Positions 11,890-23,155 of a stretch of DNA of 64,000 bases are shown here, one piece after another; position 1 is the first letter of the stretch, and each line of letters opens with the position of its first letter. The stretch is taken from NCBI GenBank assembly GCA_965153355.1, contig OZ231126.1:6634001-6698000 (forward strand), written 5' to 3'. The notes under the pieces were generated by a model. The model saw only the letters and a program-made list of their open reading frames with translations, did not search any database and was not told the origin of the DNA. Made by a program: the position numbers and the translations under genes. This DNA is from Flaccisagitta enflata (Eukaryota > Chaetognatha > Sagittoidea > Aphragmophora).

Positions 11890-12440
11890 TTTAACCATAT
11901 TCTCTATTCTTGCCTTAAATCCAAACCAGCTGAAAGAAAGGAGAAGAAGAAAAAATGAGAGTTGGAAGGAAGCAGAAGAAAGAGAAGGAGGAAGATGAAA
12001 AAGATGATTAAGAAGAAGAATAAGATGATCTTTGAGTTTGGCACAACACAGTGGCTATTCTAAATCAGTATAGCACGTCAACACGGTTGTATGATTTGGG
12101 GAAAAAATGAAAAGGAAAGAGAAAGAAAAATGAAAACATGAAGAAATTAAACAAAGCTGAATAGAAGCAACTAACTGCTGACAAATTGTGCTACTGACCT
12201 CAAAAGGTCGCACCTGAAAGAGTTTGAACAATACTTAAAGCTGAAACCAATCTGTTACTTATAGCTTTATTCGTTAAGGAGCCACAATCTTCCAAAGTCG
12301 ATGCTTGTTTTTTGATGCACCATTTTTTTATCCCCAAGATTACATAAATTGATCTCTCAATGTTTTTTAGCCCACTGGGTTTTCTCAAGAGAAGGAGACT
12401 AGATATAAATTGAATAAGAAGAACAAGCCCAACTGGACAA
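11890..12440. other. unassigned AT-rich sequence
   Basis: A purine-rich patch at about 11935-12030 and otherwise no repeat or coding signal I can support. Confidence 0.4.
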
Positions 12441-12627
12441 CTTGATGCATCTTCTGCGCGATTTGAGAAGAGGCATGATGGACGATATGCGGACAGATGG
12501 ACAGATGAACGGACAGACTGAGGGAGGGATGGACAAATGGACAAATAGACAGAAGGACGGACAGATATATGCACAAATGCATGCACAGACAGACGGGCCC
12601 TCTGATGTAGTTGCAATGAACCATATA

Positions 12628-12962
12628 CTACGCGAATCAAAAAAAAGCCGCACCCTATTATAGGTGAGTGGAAGAGGCAAAGAAAATTATTTTGAAATCC
12701 GTTTAGAAGTTAGAGCTTGTCAAAGTTGACCACTTTTTTGTAAAAATGCTCATTTTTCAATAGGATTGCAAAACTGAAAATGGCAATGTTTTACTCTTTT
12801 TTATGCCATTTCTAAACGAATAGAGCTAGAAATACCAGATTGGAGCCAAATGAAAGTTCTTTTTGAAAGCTTTAAAATGGTCTAAGATTTCATTTGATTA
12901 TTTTGAAATTCAATATGGTAAATTGTCATTTAAAAGTGCGGCTTTTTTATTGATTCGCGTAG
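12628..12962. mobile_element. TA-flanked MITE (CTACGCGAATCAA family), copy 1
   Basis: Terminal inverted repeats of about 26 bases: CTACGCGAATCAA...GCCGCAC at the left and its complement at the right. TA lies at 12626-12627 and 12963-12964, so the target duplication is TA as in Tc1/mariner-type elements. The interior is AT-rich and shares TGCCATTTCTAAAC and TCTAAGATTT words with copy 2 at 43010-43407. No transposase. Confidence 0.85.
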
Positions 12963-13239
12963 TAAAAAGAAGGATATCAAGAAGATGACAAAGAAGATGA
13001 ATGAGAACAAAGATGAAAGATGGGAGAGACGAAATTCGACGTCACTTCCCCCCTTTACCCATCTAGACCCATCGAGAAACCACCCTGTTCCTTCTTTTCT
13101 TTCTGCTTGGGTTCATTCCAAAACCTTGAATGACTCTTTTACGACATGACATATTTCCCTCTTTTCACTCTTTCAACTCTTTTCAACCTCTTCAACAACT
13201 CTTTTATGACCTCTCTCATTTTCCCTTATGACCTTTTGC

Positions 13240-15160
13240 ATCAGCGATTGCGTGACTTTTCCCTTTTCTCTCTCCCTTTCCTTCAATGTTCTCCTTACTA
13301 TCTTTTACGGAAATTTCCCCTTTCTCCTTTCTCTTGCCTTTTCCTTTATTGTTTTCCTTACTCTTTTTTTCTTTTCTCTTTTCTCTTCCCTTTTCCTTCA
13401 ATGTACCCCTTACTCTCTATCTGGAAACTTCCCTATTGTCCTCTCTCTTGCCTTTTCCTTCATTGTTTTCCTTATTCTCTTTTTCTTCTCTCTTTTCTCT
13501 CACCCTTTCCTTCAATGTTCTTCTTACTCTCTTTCCGGAAATTTCCCTATTCTCCTTTCTCTTGCCTCTTCCTTCATTGTTTTCCTTCCTCTCTTTTTCT
13601 TTTCTTTTTTCTCTTGCCCTTTCCTTCAATGTTCTCCTTACTCTCTTTTACGGAAATTTCCCTTTTCTCCTTTCTCTTGCCTTTTCCTTCATTGTTTTCC
13701 TTATTCTCTTTTTCTTTTCTCTTTTCTCTTGCCTTTTCCTTCAATGTTCTCCTTACTATCTTTTACGGAAATTTCCCTTTTCTCCTTTCTCTTGCCTTTT
13801 CCTTCATTGTTTTCCTTACTCTCTTTTTCTTTTCTCTTTTCTCTTGCCTTTTCCTTCAATGTACCCCTTACTCTCTTTTACAGAAATTTCCCTTTTCTCC
13901 TCTCTCTTGCCTTTTCCTTCATTGTTTTCCTTATTCTCTTTTTCTTCTCTCTTTTCTCTCGCCCTTTCCTTCAATGTTTTTCTTACTCTCTTTCCGGAAA
14001 TTTCCCTATTCTCCTTTCTCTTGCCTTTTCCTTCATTGTTTTCCTTCCTCTCTTTTTCTTTTCTTTTTTCTCTTGCCCTTTCCTTCAATGTTCTCCTTAC
14101 TCTCTTTTACGGAAATTTCCCTTTTCTCCTTTCTCTTGCCTTTTCCTTCATTGTTTTCCTTATTCTCTTTTTCTTTTCTCTTTTCTCTTTTCTCTTGCCT
14201 TTTCCTTCAATGTACCCCTTACTCTCTTTTACAGAAATTTCCCTTTTCTCCTCTCTCTTGCCTTTTCCTTCATTGTTTTCCTTATTCTCTTTTTCTTCTC
14301 TCTTTTCTCTCGCCCTTTCCTTCAATGTTCTTCTTACTCTCTTTCCGGAAATTTCCCTATTCTCCTTTCTCTTGCCTTTTCCTTCATTGTTTTCCTTCCT
14401 CTCTTTTTCTTTTCTTTTTTCTCTTGCCCTTTCCTTCAATGTTCTCCTTACTCTCTTTTACAGAAATTTCCCTTTTCTCCTCTCTCTTGCCTTTTCCTTC
14501 ATTGTTTTCCTTATTCTCTTTTTCTTCTCTCTTTTCTCTCGCCCTTTCCTTCAATGTTCTTCTTACTCTCTTTCCGGAAATTTCCCTATTCTCCTTTCTC
14601 TTGCCTTTTCCTTCATTGTTTTCCTTCCTCTCTTTTTCTTTTCTTTTTCCTCTTGCCTTTTCCCTCAATGTTCTCCTTACTATCTTTTATGGAAATTTCC
14701 CTTTTCTCCTTTCTCTTGCCTTTTCCTTCATTATTTTCTTTATACTCTTTTTCTTTCCTTTTTTTTCTCGCCCTTTCCTTCAATGTTCTTCTTACCCTCC
14801 TTTACGGAAATTTCCCACTCCTCTTTTCTCTTGCCTTTTCCTTCGTTGTTTTCCTTACTCTCTTTTTCTTCTCTCTTTTCTCTTGCCCTTTCCTTCAATG
14901 TTCTCCTTACTCTCTATCTGGAAACTTCCCTTTTCTCCTTTCTCTTGCCTTTTCCTTCATTGTTTTCCTTATTCTCTTTTTCTTCTCTCTTTTCTCTTGC
15001 CTTTTCCTTCAATGTACCCCTTACTCTCTTTTACGGAAATTTCCCTTTTCTCCTTTCTCTTGCCTTTTCCTTCATTGTTTTCCTTACTCTTTTTTTATTT
15101 TCTCTTTTCTCTTTAGTCTCTTTTCCGTCCCTTTCCGTCCCTTTCCGCCTTCTTTCCTTT
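13240..15160. repeat. polypyrimidine minisatellite of about 115-bp units, 1.9 kb
   Basis: About 16 units built from TTTCCTTCAATGTTCTCCTT, ACTCTCTTTTACGGAAATTT and CTTGCCTTTTCCTTCATTG. Almost all bases on the plus strand are C or T, so stop codons are nearly absent and all three plus frames stay open for over 650 codons at once. That is a composition effect and not evidence of a protein. Confidence 0.9.
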
Positions 15161-15179
15161 CTTCATCAATTTCAGTCGC

Positions 15180-15850
15180 TGCTTAAATCCTCTTTAGACT
15201 TTACTCGATACTCACTCGCTTCGCTTTGCTTGATCCAACAATCTCTCACTCGCTCACTTCCTAGAATCATTTACTATCAAACCGCTCATTAATCGGACAA
15301 TGATGGGGTCAAGGTGTTTCACTTTCAGCGAAAACAGCAAAAAGATGAGTAAAGAGTGACCGACCGTGTCATGAATTGGGGATGAAAAGAACTTGAACAA
15401 CTGACCAAAGTCACGTTGGTGTTTTGACATCAGAATCTCCGTGAATGAATGAATGGACACTCGTATGAATGGATGAATGGATGAATGGATGAATGGATGA
15501 GTGGATGAATGAATGAACGAATAAAGAAAAGAAAAAATATTAGATGTGTCCTAAGAAAAACTGTAAAAAGCCAAATCAATTACAAAAAAAAAAAAAAAAA
15601 AGAAGAAAAAAAGAAAAAAAAAACGTAGAAAAGGACTCACCGACAAACCAATGCACGGATCGAAGGGTTGCTTCTAGATCCGCGTAGCACGCTGCTAAAA
15701 AAAACCAACACGTTTCTCTCTTCTTTCCTCCTTTCTTTTTTCTCTTTTTGTACCGATTAAACATTCATTATAAATGTGGATTCCTCCTTCTACTTCTCAG
15801 GTAAGTGGATTTGTATTTCCCATGAGTTAATTCTCTGTAGAACAGTTAAA
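15180..15850. other. mixed low-complexity stretch, no gene seen
   Basis: Contains a fragment of the CACTCGCTTCGCTTTGC family G near 15210-15260, a GAATGGAT tract (15440-15510) and a poly(A)-rich stretch at 15580-15625. Confidence 0.45.
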
Positions 15851-15853
15851 GGA

Positions 15854-16194
15854 AACAAGGCCAACACCTTTAAGTCGCGTGCGAGACTTACAGATTGACT
15901 AAGAATGACTTAGAATGACTTAGAATGATTCAGTATACTCTTAAATGGCTTTAAATGACTAAAAGAAATAAAATTGATAAAAAAAGTAAAAGTGTGATGA
16001 ACCGACAGACCGACGGACGGACGTACGGACGGACGGACGGACGGACAAAGCGGGGTGTACTACTTAGCTCATAAATATACGGACACCTGAAAATGAGCAT
16101 CAACTTTACAAAAGTGCTTCGCTTAAGCAAATAAAGTTAAAGACCCCAGATTGGTCGCATTTGAAAGTTTTTAAACAACTCGTGCACGCGACTA
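15854..16194 (-). mobile_element. family C element carrying a half MITE
   Basis: The plus strand reads AACAAGGCCAACACCTTTAA, GTCGCGTGCGAGACTTACAG, an AGAATGACTT array, GACGGACGGACG, CAAAGCGGGGTGTA, then after an insert CGTGCACGCGACTAAAAA. The insert at 16059-16182 matches the left half of the MITE at 22936-23127. Head to head with the next element. Confidence 0.75.
16059..16182 (+). mobile_element. half copy of the TAGCTCATAAATA MITE (family D)
   Basis: TACTACTTAGCTCATAAATA, CGGACACCTGAAAATGAGCA and CCCCAGATTGGTCGCATTTG match the left side of the complete copy at 22936-23127. The right half is missing, so it is a deletion derivative. Confidence 0.7.
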
Positions 16195-16236
16195 AAAAGA
16201 AAAAAAAAAAACTAAAACGAGTAATACTATCATTTT

Positions 16237-16438
16237 TAGTCGCGTGCACGCGACTCTACACGCCGCTTTGTCCATCCGTCCGTCGGTTGGTTGGTCGGTC
16301 TGTCTGTCGGTTCATCACATTTCTACTTTTTTTTATCACTTTATTCCCTTAAGTCATTTTAGAGTATTCTAAGTCATTCTAAGTCATGCTAAGTCATTCT
16401 GTAAGTCTCGCACGCGACTTATAGGTGTTGGCATTGTT
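16237..16438 (+). mobile_element. family C element, inverted partner
   Basis: TAGTCGCGTGCACGCGACTC hairpin, CCGCTTTGTCCATCCGTCCG core, AAGTCATTCTAAGTCATGCT array, then CTCGCACGCGACTTATAGGT and GGCATTGTT. Inverted relative to 15854-16194 with about 42 bases between. Confidence 0.75.
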
Positions 16439-16558
16439 AAATGTAAACATTGTCAATACATGGACGACCAGATGAAATCACAAAAGCGTCAAAAAAGTCT
16501 ATGGTTACAACGGAACAACGGACAGACAAACAAATTTATTTGGCACATCACATGAGTA

Positions 16559-16561
<3 letters not shown>

Positions 16562-16589
<28 letters not shown>
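16562..16589. repeat. poly(A) tract
   Basis: About 28 adenines on the plus strand. Confidence 0.95.
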
Positions 16590-16715
16590 GAAAGAAGAAA
16601 AATGCACTCCTGTTGTTTCTCGAGCTGATATCACTGTTGACTGCTGTTTTCGCTTTGATTGACTGCATGAAGTGTTGTTGAGGAACAGCTGCCGAGTTGG
16701 GAGCCATAACTCATT

Positions 16716-16933
<218 letters not shown>

Positions 16934-17190
16934 TTATTGACTGAATGAAATATTCTTGCAACAGCTGCCATTTCTATCTTAGAAATAAGTTTATCACATT
17001 TTCATCCAGATAATTCACCTTTGATACTTATATAATCACAAAAAATCATCTAGAATGAGAGGTATGCAGGTGGCAACCTTTGAAAGATCTTTTGGGGTAG
17101 TTTCAAAAGGCCATCATGCATCTTTTCTTCTTGAAAATCCATGAGAGATTATACCTGATGATTCGATGAGATGAGGAACAATATACTTTT

Positions 17191-17345
17191 TAGTCGCGGA
17201 CACGCGACTCTACACCTTGCCGTGTCGGTCGGTCCGTCAATCCATCCATCGGTCCTTCGGTCACATTTCTGAATTCCGAGCGGTTTTTGCAATACTGCTC
17301 CTGCCCAACCGTCCGCGACTGGATTGCCGTGTATCCGGCCTTGTT
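17191..17345 (+). mobile_element. family A element
   Basis: TAGTCGCGGACACGCGACTC, GGTCGGTCCGTC core, TGAATTCCGAGCGGTTTTTG, ACTGCTCCTGCCCAACCGTC, CCGTGTATCCGGCCTTGTT. Close relative of 7049-7192, and it shows what an uninterrupted copy of the nested site at 41341 looks like. Confidence 0.8.
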
Positions 17346-17429
17346 CCTAAAAGAAGAGAAAAACATACGAAAAAATTATGATGAGAGATGCGATAAACTT
17401 ATTTCTAAGGTAATACTTAATTTCACGGT

Positions 17430-17561
<132 letters not shown>

Positions 17562-17679
17562 TTTGATTGACCGCTTGAAATGTTGTCTTGGAACAGCTGC
17601 CAAGTTGAAAGCCGTAACTCAATTTCACGCTTGAGGCAGAAAAAGTCGAAGCTTCGAGTTGAGTTGAGAGGAAAACTGA

Positions 17680-18530
17680 AAAAATAAACAAGGCTAGTTA
17701 CTTAGTGAGCCTATCTGTGTAAGAGGGTAGGCAGGGGCAAAACTAAAGGAATAAACAAGGATAGTTGTGTGCATGTAGTAAGCCTATCAGTGTGTGAAAA
17801 TTGGCAGGGGCAAAGTTGAGTGGAAAACTGAAAGAATAAACAAGACCGATTACGTAATAAGTCTATCTGTGTGTGAGGGTGGGCAGGGGCAAAACTAAAG
17901 AAATAAACAAGGTTAGTCAGGTGCATGTAGTAAGCGAGTGAGTGTGAGTGTGAGTGTGAGTGTGTGATAATGGGTAGGGGTAATGTCGAGAGGAAAACAG
18001 AAAAAATAAGCAAGGCTGATTATGTAATGAGCCTATTTTTGTGTGAGGGAGGCAAGAGCATGACTGAAGGTATAAACAATGCTGGTTATGTGGTAATCCA
18101 ACCTGTGTGCGAAGGTGGGCAGGTGAAAGGTTGAGAGGAAAACTGAATGAATAAACAATGTTGGTTACGTAGTGAGCCTATCTGTATATGAGGGGGGCAG
18201 GGGCAAAACTAAAGGAACAAACAGGGCTAGTGATGTACATTTAGTAAGCCTATCAGTGGGCACGAAATGGCAGGGGCAAAGTTCAGTAAAAAACTGAAAA
18301 AGTAAACAAGGCTGATTACGTAGTGAGCATATTTTTTTTTTGTGTGTGTGGGCAAAGGCAAAATTGAAGGAATAAACAAGGCTGGATATGTGGTAATCCT
18401 GTCTGTGTGTGGGGGTGGGCAGGGGAAAAGTTGAGAGGAAAACAGAAAGAATAAACAAGGCTGATCACGTAATAAGCCTATCTTTTTGTGAGGGTGATCA
18501 AGGGCAAAACTGAAGGTATAAACAAGGCTG
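17680..18530. repeat. minisatellite of about 60-70-bp units (AATAAACAAGGCTGATTACG)
   Basis: Units contain GGGTGGGCAGGGGCAAAACT, AATAAACAAGGCTGATTACG and TAGTGAGCCTATCTGTGTG, in loosely alternating variants. Related units reappear at 20145-20440 and 21175-21260. Confidence 0.75.
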
Positions 18531-18729
18531 CACTGTGGCTGATATCAGATATTCTGAGGAATTCACCTTTTTTCTGAATTTCTATTATGCATGTTTATGG
18601 CAGAAGAGGGCACTCCAATCAGATTGCAATGCTGGCAAGATGTTGCAATGAAAAACATGAGAACAAGTTTGGAAAGGCTTCTGCTTTTTCTTTTTCCATA
18701 ATGATAATCAAAAAGTCCCATAAAAAATG

Positions 18730-18798
18730 ATCCTGATCTGGTTCAGTGGTAAGATGAGGGACTGTCATTCAGAGGTAGGGGTTTGATTCCCATGGAAA
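18730..18798 (+). tRNA. tRNA-like sequence (tRNA pseudogene or SINE head)
   Basis: TGGTTCAGTGGTAAGAT matches a tRNA A box (closest to tRNA-Gly) and GGGGTTTGATTCCC matches a B box, 35 bases apart as in real tRNAs. The anticodon-loop region reads CTGTCAT. Acceptor-stem pairing is poor, so a functional tRNA is unlikely; a tRNA-derived SINE or pseudogene is more probable. Confidence 0.45.
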
Positions 18799-19026
18799 AT
18801 ATTTTTTCTCTACCTAACATTTCATCAGAAATTAAGTGTAAATTAAGACTCAAACATTTTAAGATGCTAATCTAAATTGAACAAGTTGCATTAATGCTAG
18901 TGTGTATATTCATAATGTAATATCTATTCACCAGCACTCACACTTATCTCAAAAAACGATCTTAGGACTTATGACCTACAATGGTGGTTCACTGTTTTTT
19001 TTGTTTTTTTGTTTTGTTTTTTTTTT

Positions 19027-19377
19027 TGAGAGGCCAGAGGACTGATTTGAAGCTTGCGAGCATTAAATTGAGGTTTAGATGGCTGATTTGAGGCCTGAGA
19101 CGCCTAATTTGAGGCATGAGAGGCCAGGTTTGAGACCTGAGAGGCCAGATTTGAGGCCTGAGATACCAGATTTGAGGCCTGAGAGGCTTGATTTGAGGCC
19201 TAAGAGGATGGATTTGCAGCCTGAGAGGCTGGATTTGATGCCTGATAGGCTGGAATTGAGACCTGAGGGGCCTGATGAATCGGGGGATGAACAAACAAAC
19301 AAACAAATGAATGTATGAACGGAAGTCCCCCTGTGTTCTACAGGACTTTGTCTCCTTCGGGGCCGCTGCCCAAAAAG
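19027..19377 (+). mobile_element. family E element with GATTTGAGGCCTGAGAGGC array
   Basis: A 20-21-base minisatellite (GATTTGAGGCCTGAGAGGC) followed by TTCTACAGGACTTTGTCTCC and GGGGCCGCTGCCCAAAAA, the right-hand terminus of family E. Confidence 0.65.
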
Positions 19378-19581
19378 AGGGAAACCATGAAACTCATTAA
19401 ATCAAATTAAATCAAATTAAATTGAATTAAAGTAGATTAAATTAGATTTCCATGTGACTGGGAGAAGGATTTACTATTTTCCCTTAAATGTTGTATTTGA
19501 GGTAAACCTAACAGGCTTACCATGAGTTATACAAAACAGTAAACTTTAATTCTGACCCAAATTCACTTCTATAAAAAAGAA

Positions 19582-19655
19582 TTTTGAGTGAGGCTTGAAC
19601 CCCAGACCTCTACACAAAAAGAGAGCAACCTAACATGTCGCCACTGCCTAACAAC
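19582..19655 (-). other. second tRNA-like sequence
   Basis: On the minus strand GGGGTTCAAGCCTCACT is B-box-like, and GTGGCGACATGTTAGGTTG lies upstream at A-box distance. Possibly a SINE promoter. No good acceptor stem seen. Confidence 0.3.
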
Positions 19656-20689
19656 TAGAAAGGTGTTTATCATGTTTTATGATTCAGATTTTATTTTTTC
19701 ATCATCCTGAGCTTGCCAATTTTTGATCCTCTTCCTCTTCCTCATTTTTCCATTTCTGTTGATGACTAGATCGGGGATTCAACTGGACATCATCGATGAA
19801 GGTGATGGCTGCCAGAATGATTTTCCATCTGCTCTCAATGCCAAACCGGCAAGTTTATGCCCATATGCTTACATACATAGAATTGTCTGCTTCTCCTCTA
19901 CACAATGGTGTAAAAATCTTTTTGATGAGGGATGATGCGGGCGTTGTCACTTTTTCTTGCAATGACAAGGCAAAAAATATTTTTTTCAGGACTTTTTTTT
20001 GCTTACCCCCTTATAATATCTGCCTCTAACAGAATTTAACTCCCTTTTTTTTCTCCCCTCCTCACAGTAAGAGATATAAAAGAGAAAAGTTTATCAAAAA
20101 TCTTTCATTTTTTTCCTCAGAATTTGGGATTTCAGCCATAGTGGGCTGGTTATGTGGTAATCCGATCTGTGTGTGAGGGTGGGCAGGGGAAAAGTTGAGA
20201 AGAAGACTGAAAGAATTATCAAAGCTGATTATATAGTGAACCTATCTGTGTTTGAGAGTGGGCAGGCGCATAAGTCGCAAAGCGTAAGATGGCCAGCGGT
20301 ACCCATCGCCCTTATGTAAGTGTATGTGTGTGAGGTGGGTAGAGAAGCATAGGCCCTAAAGGTTCCAATGACCAATGCTTTCACAATGGAATAAACAAGG
20401 CTGATTATATGGTACATGTAGTAAGCTTACCTGTGAGCAGAGATTAGCGGTACTGAGCGTTAGTGGTCGGCCGTTATGAGGTTGTTATATGGTAAAAATC
20501 CGCCATTTTATGCTAAGGTCGTTATCCCTAAATAACTGGACGTTATTTATATAAGGTTTCACATTATCTAAGTAAAAGGAACAGATTTTGTAAAAGGTTC
20601 ATTGCATTTGACTCATGGAAATCCTCGTTATGAAAGATGGACAACATTACCACTATCCTTACTAAACTTACTTTACTTACCATACCATA

Positions 20690-20845
20690 CTTACTAAATT
20701 TACTATACTTACTATACTTACTATACTTACTATACTTACTATACTTACTATACTTACTATACTTACTGTACCTACTATACTTACTATACTTACTATTTTT
20801 ACTTTTCTTACTATACTTTCTATAGTTACTATACTTACTATACAA
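20690..20845. repeat. 9-bp tandem repeat TACTTACTA
   Basis: About 16 units of ACTTACTAT-type sequence, in frame as Leu-Leu-Tyr or Ser-Ile-Val. Repeat artefact. Confidence 0.85.
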
Positions 20846-20929
20846 GGCCCTCTTCTATTCATTTCAGTTAGGGTAGAGAGAAGGATATTGTTCCACCTAT
20901 CATACTTTGGCCTAAACACTGTTAAAAGC

Positions 20930-20934
<5 letters not shown>

Positions 20935-20978
<44 letters not shown>

Positions 20979-20980
20979 CA
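20935..20980. repeat. GA dinucleotide tract
   Basis: About 40 bases of GA, followed at 21040-21085 by a GAGGAGGAAGA-type tract. Confidence 0.9.
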
Positions 20981-21517
20981 CACACCAAAAGCGGTATAAG
21001 ATCGACTTAAAGAAACAAAGGATCTTGGAAGAATAGAAGAGAAGGAGAAGAAAGAGGAGGAAGAAGAGGAGGAGGAGGAAGAGGAAAAATCGGTTTTCAT
21101 GGTGATTTATCCGTTATTCGTTATCCCATATATCCTATCCGTTACACGGATAGCCGGATCTCGATACCTAATCTCTGCCTGTGAGTGAGAATTGGCAGGG
21201 GCAAAGTTGAGAGGAAAACTGAAAGAACATGTAATGATAACGTAGTGAGCCTATTTTTGTGTATGCAACTGAAAAGGATGGTCTAGATGACTATTCACTT
21301 CAATTCTGCTTTAGCACCACCATAGTGGGGTAGACGAAAACTAATGCGAGTGGTAATCGGGAAGACTTTAATTTCAGTTGCGGTCCATTCAAATGCTTCT
21401 AGCGCCATCATAAAGGAAATGATTCAGGACCTTTACAACCATTTCTCACATTTTCTCCACACAAAAGCGCGAATTACGTCACACTTACGACTGATTATGA
21501 TACTTGAGGCAAAGGAA

Positions 21518-21735
21518 TCCATGGGATCCAGGATCCGGTGTCTGTGGGATCCAGTGTCTTGGATCAATGGGATTCAGAATCTGGGATCCATGGGATCCAG
21601 GATCCGGTATCTGTGGGATCCAGTACCCTGGATCAATGGGATCCAGCATCTGGGATCCATAGGATCCAGGATCCGGTGTCTGTGGGATCCAGTGTCCCGG
21701 ATCAATGGGATCCAGCATCTGGGGTCCATGGGGAA
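21518..21735. repeat. GGATCC-rich minisatellite, about three units of 70 bp
   Basis: Units read ATGGGATCCAGGATCCGGTG, TCTGTGGGATCCAGTGTC, TGGATCAATGGGATCCAGCA. Many GGATCC sites. Open on both strands but repeat-derived. Confidence 0.8.
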
Positions 21736-22154
21736 TTCATCCGACACCCATTAGAGCGCACGTGTTATTAAGGCAGGGCCGCCTACGATTTTTTGTAGAC
21801 ATATAGTCATTTGCAGTAAGGCAGCGTCACTACATGGCATAAATTTGTCGGGTCCCTTGGCATGAGGCTCAACTGTCATCAAAATTGACTTTCAAAACAA
21901 ATGAGCAGAATATGAACAATCAATAGGAGAGGAAGAAGAAGTAGCAGAGGAAGAAGTAGCAGAAGATGAAGAATCAGAAGGAGAAGAAGAGAGGGGTGCA
22001 GAAGAAGATAAGAATGAGAAAAAAGAAAAGAAAAACAAGGCCAAGTAGCCCAATATGTAAGCTGGGAAGATTGTCAAACGTTTCCGTGATGGACTGAAAG
22101 AGTGACCCACAGATGGACAGACATGACCGGATATACTTGTCCGTTGGCACACCT

Positions 22155-22322
22155 GAAGAGAAGAAGAAGAAAAAGAAGAAGAAGAAAAAGAAGAAGAAGA
22201 ACAAGAAGAAAAAGAAAAAGAAAAAGAAGAAGATGATGAAGAAGAAGAAGAAGGAGAAGAAGAAGAAGAAGAAGAAGAAGAAGAAGAAGAAGAAGAAGAA
22301 GAAGAAGAAGAAGAAGAAGAAG
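22155..22322. repeat. GAA trinucleotide tract
   Basis: About 165 bases of AGA/GAA with AAAG interruptions; a purine strand that could form a triplex. Confidence 0.95.
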
Positions 22323-22438
22323 GAAACAACTAAACTGAACTGAGACGACGAAGACCAAGACAAAGATGAAGATGAAGACAATGACAAAGATGAAGATGGA
22401 GAAGATGAAGAGCATCAAGCAGAAGAAAAATCAGGAAT

Positions 22439-22560
22439 AACAAGGCCGGATACACGGCTACCCCAGTCGCGTGCGGGGGGCAGGGGCTGTAATTGAGGTC
22501 AATGCATCATTTGGGCAGGAGCAGTGAGGCCAGACTAGCACTAGCACTAGCACGCGACTA
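22439..22560 (-). mobile_element. family A element, short copy
   Basis: AACAAGGCCGGATACACGGC, CCCAGTCGCGTGCGGG, GCAGGGGCTGTAATTGAGGT, and the terminus CACGCGACTA. The core is collapsed to a few ACTAGC units and the GTCY tract is missing. Confidence 0.7.
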
Positions 22561-22665
22561 AAAAAGAAGAAAGATCAAGGGTGGGGCCAAAAAGGGATTA
22601 ATAGAACAGTAGTTAAGAGCAGAAATTGGAGGGAAAACGAGTACGAGTGGTCAACTTCCCTTCAA

Positions 22666-22718
22666 CCTCCTCCTCCTCCTCCTCTTCCTCCTCCTCCTCC
22701 TCCTCCTCCTCCTCCTGC
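22666..22718. repeat. CCT trinucleotide tract
   Basis: About 50 bases of TCC with one CTT interruption. Confidence 0.9.
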
Positions 22719-22935
22719 TTTTTCCTCTCATTCTTTTTTTGGTGGTCAAGCCTTATCTCTCTAAAGCGGATTTCTTTTATCTTGCAAAGAGTGAATTTCT
22801 TTAATGATCTCTTTTATCTTCAACCCACATTTTTGGTGTTTTTTTTCAAGTGGACATGTTAGTCTATCTGTTGGTTTGTTGACCGGTTGGTCCATTGCGT
22901 GGTCCGTCATGCAATTGATTATTTAGTCATTTCTA

Positions 22936-23127
22936 CTATCTAGCTCATAAATAAACGGACACCTGAAAATAAGCATCAACTTTAGAAAAGTGTTGCGCCT
23001 AAGCAAATTAAGTTATTAACCCCAGATTGGTCTCATTTAAAAGTTTTTAAACACATTTGTTTAAACACAGCACTTCTCTAAAGTTGATGCTACTTTTTAA
23101 GTGTCCGTATATTTATGGGCTAGATGG
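22936..23127. mobile_element. TA-flanked MITE (family D), complete copy
   Basis: Inverted ends CTATCTAGCTCATAAATA and its near complement TATTTATGGGCTAGATGG, with TA on both outer sides. The arms extend through CGGACACC and CATCAACTTTAG to about 55 bases each, giving a hairpin-like element. No coding capacity. Confidence 0.8.
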
Positions 23128-23155
23128 TAAGATCATTCCGAGTCTTAAATGTAGT

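Noticed and set aside
13146-15292. Three plus-strand frames of over 650 codons
   Set aside because: All three frames are open at once because the strand is almost purely C/T; the proteins are Phe/Leu/Ser repeats with no domain.
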